A stretch of 40,932 nucleotides of DNA from Nostoc sp. LPT (GTDB lineage Bacteria; Cyanobacteriota; Cyanobacteriia; Cyanobacteriales; Nostocaceae). The translations under genes and the position numbers were made by a program. Shown here in pieces: positions 15,155 to 22,277 of this stretch (positions within the stretch are counted from its first letter, which is position 1; each line of letters starts with the position of its first letter). Under the pieces are notes generated by a model. The model was not told the origin of the DNA. It ran no database searches and saw only the letters and a program-made list of their open reading frames with translations. The stretch lies in contig NZ_JABXKF010000126.1 in NCBI RefSeq assembly GCF_017115165.1, forward strand, positions 1-40,932, in the 5' to 3' direction.

Positions 15155-15511
15155 TTAAGTTTCTGTCGGTTCAGCCGATTTCATTCTTGCTTCACCAACC
15201 TCTGCTTTTGCTTCTGTAATGATATCTTTTGCCAACATGCGATCGCACTGACATTGATCGCAAATACCTGCCGTGACAATTAACAGAATCATCACCTGAC
15301 TTTTCACGTTATGTGGAAAAGTCCACCAAAAACCTAACCCCCTAACCCCCAACCCGTGGCGGGAAGGGGGAAAATTCAAAGTCTCTCTCCTTTTAGGAGA
15401 GAGAAATAGAAGTGAGGTTTTCCAGATGCCGTGACAATTAACGGAATCATCACACCCACCTGTTGTTGCAAATAGTCCCGCAGTTGAGAAATTACAGACT
15501 CAATCGATTAT
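15155..15511 (-). pseudogene. small gene interrupted by a dispersed repeat
   Basis: The 3' part (15155-15300) reads VMILLIVTAGICDQCQC then RMLAKDIITEAKAEVGEA and ends in SAEPTET. The 5' part (15427-15511) reads SIESVISQLRDYLQQQVG, VMIPLIVTA and then runs into repeat DNA. Joined at the shared VMIxLIVTA they give one protein of about 65 aa with a CDQCQCD cysteine cluster. The segment TGCCGTGACAATTAAC.. (15269-15295) is duplicated at 15427-15453 with one mismatch, flanking 131 bp of inserted repeat. No start codon is seen for the 5' part. I do not recognise the family. Confidence 0.6.
15296..15426. mobile_element. dispersed repeat inserted in a small gene
   Basis: This 131-bp insert contains the CCTAACCCCCTAACCCCC text and the TCTCTCCT-TTT-AGGAGAGA hairpin shared with the repeat at 14270-14402. 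It is flanked by 27-bp direct repeats (one mismatch) of the disrupted gene. Confidence 0.6.
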
Positions 15512-16029
15512 CTGGGAATTTTTACTACCAAAGTACTAATTTTAAATATTTTCAATAGAATATTTGATGATACATATTGCTGACTTTTTACTAGCAGATT
15601 AGTAAATAATAATGCAGTGATGGTTAAAATACTTATCCGGGAATAAAGCTTAATTTTGATCAGATAAAAGAGATAAAATTTATTAATTTTAAATTTTCCC
15701 ATACTGCATAGCAAAATCCATAGATGCCCTACATAAGGCTGGTCATAGAGTAAGCTAGGAGGTTGACACGACTAGCTGACAATGCAGCAATAGATGAAAC
15801 AAATATTTTGACAGGTGCTTGATTATTCTGGTTGTTTGTGATAATTTTCTTTATTACTAACCTAAAATACTGTAAACTTATCAAGATGCCGTTGTTTATT
15901 AAATTTCGTTAACCTAGTTGCAAAGATTTGCAGTTAAAAATAAATAGCTAATCTATCGAGATTATTTATTGCAGGTATAACATTGCGAACCAACGAACTA
16001 GAAATTAATCTCTAAGCCAGGGCAACCTT
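15512..16029. other. AT-rich gene-free region upstream of the 16030 gene cluster
   Basis: This 518-bp region has no reading frame with protein-like content. It probably carries the promoter of the cluster starting at 16030. No regulator site could be named. Confidence 0.4.
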
Positions 16030-16977
16030 ATGAGCAAAATACGTGCTGTAATTGTCGATCCCAATGTGCCGGGGCGTTTGGCACTGAGTGAAGTGACTGC
16101 ACCAAAGCCTGCCCCAGATGAAGCTCTAGTGCGGGTAGCGGCAATTTCCCTCAATCGGGGAGAGATAAAACGTTCAACCACTGCTGAGGCTGGTTGGCAG
16201 CCTGGTTGGGACTTAGCAGGTGTAGTGGAAATCCCCGCCGCCGATGGTTCGGGGCCTCCCCAAGGGGCGCGTGTAGTTGGCTTGCGTCGCGCCGGTGCTT
16301 GGGCAGAACTCGTGTCTGTTTCTACTAACGCCTTAGCAGTAGTGCCGCCATCGGTATCTTTTGCTCAAGCTGCCACACTGCCTGTAGCAGGTTTAACTGC
16401 ATACCATGCACTCTTAAAAGGTGGTTCACTTTTGGGTCGGACAGTTCTGGTTACAGGTGCATCAGGAGGCGTTGGTTACTTCGCTATCCAATTGGCGCAA
16501 TTGTCAGGAGCGCAAGTTGTGGCACATATTCGTCAAGCTGGCTATGAAACTCTAGTTAGAGAAGCAGGAGCGCAATCGGTGGTGATTGGCGAAGACCTCT
16601 CACCCGCCAGCGAGTACGGCCCCTACGATCTAATTGTAGAGTCAGTAGGTGGCAAGACTTTGGGGATAGCCCTTGGCTTACTGGCACAGGATGGGAAAAC
16701 TGTGCTGTATGGAGTATCTGGGGGAGCTGAAGTGACATTCAACGCGGCTCAGTTTTTTGGAACTGGTAGCGTGAGCCTGTATGGTTTACGTCTATTTGAT
16801 GAATTGAGATTTGAATCAGCAGCAGTCGGTCTAAAACGGCTTTTGAGTCTAGTAGAAGCAGGTGAGTTACATCCTCACATTGATTTAGAAGCTTCTTGGA
16901 CAGAAATAGCTGACGTGGCCCAACAACTACTCGATAGGCGTTTTCCTGGTAAGGCTGTGTTGCATCTTTCAAACTGA
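16030..16977 (+). CDS. zinc-independent MDR-type alcohol dehydrogenase / quinone oxidoreductase
   Basis: A 315-aa medium-chain dehydrogenase/reductase. The N-terminal GroES-like half contains SLNRGEIKRS and GWDLAGVV, and the Rossmann half has TGASGGVGYFAIQLAQ (about residues 141-156). The zinc-binding cysteines of classical alcohol dehydrogenases are absent, so it should be an NAD(P)H-dependent quinone- or enone-type reductase. It is the first gene of a long plus-strand run and is followed after 15 bp by the pyrophosphatase-like gene. In this setting it may reduce an aldehyde or enone product of the neighbouring oxygenases, which is inference. Confidence 0.85.
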   Translation: MSKIRAVIVDPNVPGRLALSEVTAPKPAPDEALVRVAAISLNRGEIKRSTTAEAGWQPGWDLAGVVEIPAADGSGPPQGARVVGLRRAGAWAELVSVSTNALAVVPPSVSFAQAATLPVAGLTAYHALLKGGSLLGRTVLVTGASGGVGYFAIQLAQLSGAQVVAHIRQAGYETLVREAGAQSVVIGEDLSPASEYGPYDLIVESVGGKTLGIALGLLAQDGKTVLYGVSGGAEVTFNAAQFFGTGSVSLYGLRLFDELRFESAAVGLKRLLSLVEAGELHPHIDLEASWTEIADVAQQLLDRRFPGKAVLHLSN

Positions 16978-16992
16978 GCAATAGCAGATGGT

Positions 16993-17340
16993 ATGAGGGA
17001 TAGTACTGACTTCTGGTTCAAACTAGATCGGCTTGTAATCATTAGTAATCTCAAGATAGATCGCCCAAAAGGGACATCACATCCACGTTATCCATCCTTT
17101 GTTTATCCGTTGGACTATGGATACTTGGAAAATACTCGCTCTGGAGATAGAGCCGATATTGATGTCTGGATAGGTAGTTTGTCTAGCAAAAAAGTCATTG
17201 CCGTCATTTGTAGTGTTGACTTGGAAAAGCGAGATACAGAAATCAACATACTTCTAGGTTGTACATCTGAGGAAAGCCAAGTCATCTTGGACATCCACAA
17301 TATAGGCTCTCAATCAGCAGTATTGTTGGTTCGCAAGTAA
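16993..17340 (+). CDS. inorganic-pyrophosphatase-like small protein
   Basis: The 115-aa product carries SHPRYPSFVYPLDYGYLENT, then DRADIDV and RDTEINILLGC, which resemble the core of family I inorganic pyrophosphatases (YGYI, DGDPLDV and EDxK regions). Two of the metal-binding Asp positions of the DxDxxD-type loop seem kept, but the middle Asp is replaced by Ala, and the C-terminal Lys-containing helix is missing. At 115 aa it is shorter than the usual 165-180 aa. It may be a divergent or non-catalytic relative. It sits between the MDR gene (15 bp upstream) and the SDR gene (25 bp downstream), so it is probably co-transcribed. Confidence 0.65.
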   Translation: MRDSTDFWFKLDRLVIISNLKIDRPKGTSHPRYPSFVYPLDYGYLENTRSGDRADIDVWIGSLSSKKVIAVICSVDLEKRDTEINILLGCTSEESQVILDIHNIGSQSAVLLVRK

Positions 17341-17365
17341 ATTACATTTTTGAAGGTAACTGTGT

Positions 17366-18166
17366 ATGAGTTTAGAACTAAAACTATCAGGTAAAACAGC
17401 GATCGTTACAGGAGGAAGTGCGGGCATTGGTTTAGCTACTGCCAAAGCACTCTATAGTGAGGGTGTGAATATTGCGATCGCAGCCCGCAATCAAGAACGC
17501 TTAGATCGGGCTGTAGCTGACATCCAGTCCCTACCCACACCAGGGGCGAAAGTTATTGCCATCAGCGCCGATTTGACTAAAGCAGAGGATGTTGAGAAAG
17601 TTGTCTCCACAACATTGGCCCAGTTTAGTCAGATTGATATCTTGATTAATAATGCAGGTTCAGCTCGTGCTGGATCTTTCCTAGAATCCACTGATGATTT
17701 ATTTTTGGATGCTTGGAACTTAAAATTATTGGGCTATATCCGCTTAGTTAGAGCCGTCGTCCCCCATCAAAAAAGTCGTGGCGATGGACGGATTGTCAAT
17801 ATAGTCGGTGGTGCAGGACGGACACCTCGTCCGAACTTCCTAGCTGGTGGTACAAGCAATGCTGCTTTGCTGAACTTCACAAAGGGCATTTCTAAAGAGC
17901 TAGCCGAGTACAAGATTCGCATTAACGCTATCTCCCCTGGTGCTACAGCTACTGAGCGTGCCGAGACTTTAGCTCGGCAAAATGCCCAAGCGCAAGGCAT
18001 CACCGTCGAGCAAGTGAAGGCACAAAACATCCAAAGTATTCCTTTAAAAAGAATCGCCCAGCCAGAAGAAATTGCCGCGCTGGCGCTATTTTTGGTGTCT
18101 GATCTTGCTGCATCGATTACAGGAACAGAGATTATCGTTGATGGCGGATCTACCCCTGGTGTTTAA
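17366..18166 (+). CDS. SDR-family oxidoreductase with substituted catalytic residues
   Basis: A 266-aa short-chain dehydrogenase/reductase: TGGSAGIG (residues 15-22) for NAD(P), NNAG (95-98), N118, and the C-terminal DGGSTPGV. The active site is unusual. Where classical members have Ser, Tyr and Lys, this protein has G148/G149, G161 and N165 in GGTSNAALLNFTKG. The fold and cofactor site are intact, so it may bind substrate or use other chemistry. It is closely linked to the genes on both sides. A perfect 18-bp stem starts at its stop codon and lies before the tauD-like gene. The annotation FabG-like describes the fold only. Confidence 0.85.
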   Translation: MSLELKLSGKTAIVTGGSAGIGLATAKALYSEGVNIAIAARNQERLDRAVADIQSLPTPGAKVIAISADLTKAEDVEKVVSTTLAQFSQIDILINNAGSARAGSFLESTDDLFLDAWNLKLLGYIRLVRAVVPHQKSRGDGRIVNIVGGAGRTPRPNFLAGGTSNAALLNFTKGISKELAEYKIRINAISPGATATERAETLARQNAQAQGITVEQVKAQNIQSIPLKRIAQPEEIAALALFLVSDLAASITGTEIIVDGGSTPGV

Positions 18167-18214
18167 CAGTAGAGACGCGATTCATCAGACGCGATAAATC
18201 GCGTCTCTACTGTT
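18165..18214 (+). terminator. perfect 18-bp hairpin at the SDR stop codon
   Basis: 18165-18182 pairs perfectly with 18197-18214 (core GTAGAGACGCGATT / AATCGCGTCTCTAC), loop 14 nt. The stop codon TAA (18164-18166) overlaps its first bases. The text is a dispersed cyanobacterial repeat. It could act as a partial terminator or mRNA stabiliser between the SDR and TauD genes. Confidence 0.6.
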
Positions 18215-18245
18215 GTAAAAACATAAACTTCTTGGAGATAAAAAC

Positions 18246-19160
18246 ATGGGTTCTCAATACTTTGATATCAAACCAGTAGCAGGACGTATCGGTGCTGAAA
18301 TTATTGGTGTTAATCTGAGTTCTAACCTCAGCGATGACATCATCAGTGACATTCGCAAGACTCTAGTCAAATACAAAGTCATCTTTTTCCGTGGTCAGCA
18401 ACAACTCAATGCTGATGGACAGGTCGCCTTCGCTCGTCGTTTTGGTGAAGTCACTACAGCCCACCCAACTGTACCATCGCTGCCAGAAAATCCAGAAGTC
18501 TTAGACCTGAATTATGGGCGTACCACTTCCCGCGCCAATAGCTGGCATACTGATGTAACATTTGTAGACCGTCCTCCTCTCGGCTCTATCTTACGAGCGC
18601 TTGACATTCCTCCAACCGGCGGCGATACAATCTGGGCAAACTCCGTGACTGCTTACGAAGATTTACCTACCCATCTGCGTAATCTAGCGGATCAACTTTG
18701 GGCAGTACACAGCAATAAATTCGACTATGCAACTGCATTCGACCTACCTGAAGATGCCAAGGCTTACCGGGCTGTCTTCACCTCGACTGTATACGAGACT
18801 CTGCACCCAGTTGTACGCGTCCATCCCGAATCTGGGGAGCGTGGGCTATTCATCGGCGGATTTGTGCGCCAGTTCCGTGGTTTATCAACAACTGAATCAA
18901 ATGACATTCACCGGCTGTTGCAAGCGTACATTACACGTCCTGAGAACACAGTCCGGTGGGGTTGGCAAGTTGGTGACGTAGCCTTTTGGGATAACCGGGC
19001 TACTCAACATTATGCGATCGCAGATTACGGCGACCAGCCCCGCCATGTTCAACGAGTCACAATTGTCGGCGACCTCCCCGTTGGCATCGATGGTAAACAA
19101 AGTGAAGCGATCAAAGGAGATGCTTCTGAGTACAATCGACGTGAAGCGGTAACTGCGTAA
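18246..19160 (+). CDS. TauD/TfdA-family Fe(II)/2-oxoglutarate dioxygenase
   Basis: A 304-aa dioxygenase. The iron triad is H101-x-D103 (SWHTDVTF) and H255 (QHYAI), and Arg266/Arg270 (RHVQR) bind 2-oxoglutarate; these positions nearly coincide with E. coli TauD. Family members hydroxylate a carbon next to a sulfonate or sulfate (taurine, alkylsulfates), releasing sulfite or sulfate, or attack aryloxyacetates. With an NtaA-type monooxygenase and a TauE-type exporter in the same run, a sulfonate or sulfate ester is the most likely substrate, but the true compound is unknown. The ATG at 18246 has GGAG 6 nt upstream. Confidence 0.88.
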   Translation: MGSQYFDIKPVAGRIGAEIIGVNLSSNLSDDIISDIRKTLVKYKVIFFRGQQQLNADGQVAFARRFGEVTTAHPTVPSLPENPEVLDLNYGRTTSRANSWHTDVTFVDRPPLGSILRALDIPPTGGDTIWANSVTAYEDLPTHLRNLADQLWAVHSNKFDYATAFDLPEDAKAYRAVFTSTVYETLHPVVRVHPESGERGLFIGGFVRQFRGLSTTESNDIHRLLQAYITRPENTVRWGWQVGDVAFWDNRATQHYAIADYGDQPRHVQRVTIVGDLPVGIDGKQSEAIKGDASEYNRREAVTA

Positions 19161-19261
19161 TAGGACTAGCGTAAAAATAAAATACCAGCTAGACAATCTC
19201 TATGAAGTAGAAGTTTCATTGGTAGTAAAGCAAGTTCCATCCTTGGGCAGAGGAGCGATGC

Positions 19262-19957
19262 ATGGGTGATACACGCGCTACTGTTTTGGAAACAATAGCG
19301 GATACTTTAATCGAGCGTGCTGAGGCTCTGCCTTCTCGTGTTCTGCAAGTAGCGGTAACAGGCATTAGTGCTAGTGGCAAATCCACTTTGGCACAGGAGC
19401 TAGCGCAGATACTAACCAGACGTGGAAGAAGTTCTGTTCACATTGCAGTGGATGATTTTCATAACCCACGCGATCTGCGCCATCGCCGAGGTCGTGAGTC
19501 GGCTGAAGGCTACTATTTTGATGCCTACAACTATCCGCTGCTCAAAAAGCTTGTGCTTGAACCACTCGGGCCTGGGGGTAATTTAATCTACCAGGCACGT
19601 GGGTTCGATTTGGAAATAGATGCTCCAGTGGAAGAGACACCTAATAAAGCCAATCCTGGAGATATTTTTCTTTTTGCTGCCAGTTTTCTGCTACGACCAG
19701 AGATTGTCTCTTACTTTGACTATCGTATCTATATAGATACAGATTTTGATGTGGCCGAGCAGCGTGGGGTAGACAGAGATACAGCACGGCTTGGGTCTTG
19801 GGAAAACGCAGTTCGTCTATATCGTCAGCGATACCATGCCGCACAACGAATCTATTTTGCAGAATCTAATCCTGTGCAGTATGCCGATGCTTTATTGAAA
19901 AACAATAATTTGGCAGAACCGATTCTCTTCTTCAGAGCAAATCATCCTAATTCGTAA
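19262..19957 (+). CDS. uridine-kinase-like P-loop phosphotransferase
   Basis: A 231-aa protein with Walker A GISASGKST (residues 34-42), DDFHNPRDLRHRRG, and later FDYRIYIDTDFDVAEQR and RYHAAQRIYF. This is the pattern of the uridine kinase/phosphoribulokinase family, which phosphorylates a nucleoside or sugar with ATP. Compared with Udk, the motif YYFDAYNYPLL corresponds to the substrate loop (usual NFDHPxAFD), so the substrate may not be uridine. It lies 101 bp after the dioxygenase gene and may phosphorylate a nucleoside-like product. The ATG at 19262 follows GGAGCGATGC. Confidence 0.75.
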   Translation: MGDTRATVLETIADTLIERAEALPSRVLQVAVTGISASGKSTLAQELAQILTRRGRSSVHIAVDDFHNPRDLRHRRGRESAEGYYFDAYNYPLLKKLVLEPLGPGGNLIYQARGFDLEIDAPVEETPNKANPGDIFLFAASFLLRPEIVSYFDYRIYIDTDFDVAEQRGVDRDTARLGSWENAVRLYRQRYHAAQRIYFAESNPVQYADALLKNNNLAEPILFFRANHPNS

Positions 19958-19982
19958 TGGGCTTACGCCCCGCTTCTCTACG

Positions 19983-20210
19983 CTACTGTGTATACACAAG
20001 TCTTTTAGAGTTGCTAGGTAACGTAGGGTAGGTTAATTTTTACAAGCCGATGCAATGGCATTGTCAGCCGACACAATGGCATTGTCAACCGATGCAATGG
20101 CATTGTCAGCCGATGCAATGGCATTGTCAGCCGACACAATGGTATTGTCAACCGACACAATGGCATTGTCAGCCAACACAATGGCATTGCAAGTCATGTG
20201 TACACCGTAG
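19983..20210. mobile_element. second TIR-bounded element carrying a 21-bp array
   Basis: The left end CTACTGTGTATACACAAGTC (19983-20002) matches the left end of the element at 5341 in 18 of 20 bases. The right end, read inverted from 20210, begins CTACGGTGTACACA, identical to the first 14 bases of the 5341 element. Inside is the 7-unit array. There is no gene inside. Confidence 0.55.
20046..20192. repeat. 21-bp tandem array, seven units
   Basis: Units of the form GCCGATGCAATGGCATTGTCA start at 20046 and every 21 bp to 20172. Variation is limited to four sites. Most units contain the palindrome CAATG-G-CATTG. Read on the minus strand the array would encode a (S/V)-A-D-N-A-I heptapeptide repeat, but nothing else suggests a gene. 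Confidence 0.95.
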
Positions 20211-20364
20211 CTTCTCTTCTTAGGCTGCGCCAACGAGATGCACTCGCGTTCAGGACGCTACGCGAACGTAATTAAGACACACTGTAAACAGGAGAATGAG
20301 AAGAGAATGAGTACGAGAAAGAAACAATTAAGACTGGGTGTGTTAGGTGGAGACTGCATTCATT
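20211..20364. repeat. REP-like palindromic text
   Basis: GGACGCTACGCGAACG (about 20253-20269) is the dispersed small repeat seen in variants at 1918, 30847 and 33106. The rest of the leader before the deaminase gene holds no other recognisable feature. Confidence 0.45.
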
Positions 20365-21387
20365 ATGCCGCTTGCTGAAATAGAGTCAAATCCAATTATT
20401 GCTGCACTTCCCAAGGCAGACTTACACATCCATCAGGAATGGTCGCCGCGCCTTGACCGAGTGTTAGCGCGGCGCGAAGGGCGGACATCCTATAATTGGC
20501 GGCACTGGGCTGAACAGTTGATGACTGAAACACCACCTGGAATGCCGCGCCTCCAGCAGCTTGGTAGAATTTTCCCTGCTGCGCGAGACGCTGATGCTGA
20601 AGCAGAAAACTTCGTAGCGTGGATTGAGGATTTGCTGGATGAGGCAGCAGCAGATGGAGCCATCCTGGTAGAAGTGCGTTTTGGCAAAGAGGCGGTACTA
20701 CAACCCGACTTTATGTCATTGTTTCGAGAAGCCGAGCGTCGCGTCCAGGCGCGACATCCCCGGCTTTGTGCTGAGGCGGTTTTCGTGTTCATGCTAGGTC
20801 GATACGATCGCGATCGCCTGGAGCAACTTTTACAAGGTTGTATTCAGGCAGCAGATGAGGGACTAAGCGGTATAGATTTCCTATACGAACCGTATGACAC
20901 CGAGGCAGATTGGACAACTGCCTATCACATCGCAAAACGGGCTGCTGCGGTGGGGCTAGGTATTACCGCGCACGCAGGCGAATTCTCCACCGCCAATATT
21001 GCTGCTGCCCTGTGCGTCCCTGGACTGACGCGGATCGGTCATGCAACACAGGCTGTTCGTGACCCGCATTTGTTAGAACTGCTGGCAACGAGCGGCGTTA
21101 CCGTTGAGTGTTCCCTTACTTGTAACGTTGTCTTGGGAGCCGTCGCTTCTTATACAGAGCATCCGGTTCGGCAGCTTGTATCTGGTGTTGCGATCGCCCT
21201 TTGTACAGATGATCCTGTCCAAATCTGTACCACCATTGGGCGGGAGTATACAGTAGCCCATGCCCTCGGTTTTTCTCCAGCCGAATTGCTTGCCGTAACT
21301 CGTAATGCGATCAAGGTAGCATTTACATCACCAAAGCGCCGAAACGAACTACTAATTGAGTTGAACCAATGGGGAGACTCAAAGTAA
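20365..21387 (+). CDS. adenosine-deaminase-family metal hydrolase
   Basis: A 340-aa member of the adenosine/adenine/AMP deaminase superfamily, which removes the amino group of a purine with Zn. The metal and catalytic residues are visible: LHIH near the N-terminus (H27 and H29 in the numbering from the alternative GTG start at 20347), HAGE (209-212), GHAT (H232) and DD (288-289) in CTDDP. In true adenosine deaminases the beginning is LHLHLEG; here it is LHIHQEW, so the substrate may be different. I chose the ATG at 20365 (AGGTGGAG 12 nt upstream); GTG at 20347 would add six residues. With the uridine-kinase-like gene it suggests nucleoside-like chemistry. Confidence 0.8.
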   Translation: MPLAEIESNPIIAALPKADLHIHQEWSPRLDRVLARREGRTSYNWRHWAEQLMTETPPGMPRLQQLGRIFPAARDADAEAENFVAWIEDLLDEAAADGAILVEVRFGKEAVLQPDFMSLFREAERRVQARHPRLCAEAVFVFMLGRYDRDRLEQLLQGCIQAADEGLSGIDFLYEPYDTEADWTTAYHIAKRAAAVGLGITAHAGEFSTANIAAALCVPGLTRIGHATQAVRDPHLLELLATSGVTVECSLTCNVVLGAVASYTEHPVRQLVSGVAIALCTDDPVQICTTIGREYTVAHALGFSPAELLAVTRNAIKVAFTSPKRRNELLIELNQWGDSK

Positions 21388-21412
21388 TGCATTGTCAAAG
21401 TAGTACAAAAGG

Positions 21413-21469
21413 GTTTGTAGTAAGCGCTAAAGTGCTTAGAAAATAAGGACTAAAGTCCTTACTACGAAC
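21413..21469. repeat. dispersed hairpin repeat, copy 2 (GTTTGTAGT...ACTACGAAC)
   Basis: Same ends and inner palindromes (AAGCGCT..AGTGCTT, AAGGACTAAAGTCCTT) as the copy at 10587-10641, with changes in the spacer. It lies 26 bp after the deaminase stop codon. Confidence 0.85.
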
Positions 21470-21615
21470 TTGCTTACCTATGAATTTAAACTTGACAAAC
21501 TAGTAAATGCCACTGAAATATCTTTCAGACATTTCCTAATTTCTTAACCAGATTTTTTCAAATGTTAAAACGATAGACATTTGAATCCAGTATCTAATGA
21601 CGATCGCGCTTTTTT

Positions 21616-22209
21616 ATGAAACTCTTCTATACACCTAACTCACCCTATGCACGCATTGCACGGGTAGCAAGACTAGAACTGAATCTGTGCAATCGCATCG
21701 AAACGCAAAAAGTCATTGCACGAGATCCAAACAACGACCTACTTAATTACAACCCTACAGGTAAAGTACCAACTCTAACGACTGACGACGGATTTATCTT
21801 GAGTGAAACACGTATAATTTGCGTCTATCTGAATCACTTAAATCCTGAAATTAAACTAGTTGCTGACATTTCTAATGGCTTTTTACAGCAACTCGAAGGT
21901 ATGACTGGTGGGTTCATAGATGGTATTGCTGTCTGGGTAAGGGAGTTAAGGCGTCCCCACAGTGAGCAATCACCTGGGGTGATCGAGTTTGAGCGTGAGC
22001 GGGCGTTGAGAATTTTGGACTATTTCGAGAAGATATCAGATAAACTCGACCAAACTCCAAAACTTGCTCATATAACCCTCGCCTCTGCACTGGGACTAGA
22101 GATCCGTCTTCCCAATCTCCAATGGCGGCAGAAATATCCAAAACTTGCTCATTGGTACGATGAATTCTCTAAACTACCCTCCATCCAAGCAACAAGACCA
22201 GAGTCTTAA
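21616..22209 (+). CDS. glutathione S-transferase-like protein
   Basis: A 197-aa protein with an N-terminal thioredoxin-like domain beginning MKLFYTPNSPYARIARVA, then NPTGKVPTL (cis-Pro loop) and LSETRIICVYL (Ser for glutathione gamma-Glu binding), and a helical C-terminal domain ending LPSIQATRP. These are the standard glutathione-transferase landmarks. It could conjugate or dehalogenate a xenobiotic, or act as a thiol reductase. The gene starts 229 bp after the deaminase gene, downstream of a dispersed repeat, and ends 69 bp before the monooxygenase. No good ribosome site is seen. Confidence 0.85.
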   Translation: MKLFYTPNSPYARIARVARLELNLCNRIETQKVIARDPNNDLLNYNPTGKVPTLTTDDGFILSETRIICVYLNHLNPEIKLVADISNGFLQQLEGMTGGFIDGIAVWVRELRRPHSEQSPGVIEFERERALRILDYFEKISDKLDQTPKLAHITLASALGLEIRLPNLQWRQKYPKLAHWYDEFSKLPSIQATRPES

Positions 22210-22277
22210 TAACTAACATTTTCTTGTTCCAAACAAGAGAACGAAAAAAGCATAAGTACACCCTCGCAAATACAAAC

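Noticed and set aside
15508..15714. 68-codon minus-strand frame in AT-rich DNA
   Set aside because: Rich in Ile, Leu, Lys and Phe as random AT-rich DNA gives; no ribosome site and no recognisable motif.
20033..20233. Minus-strand open frame encoding repeated S-A-D-N-A-I-A heptapeptides
   Set aside because: It exists because a 21-bp repeat without an in-frame stop automatically gives a long frame; it lies inside a TIR-bounded element and has no ribosome site or protein-like flanks.
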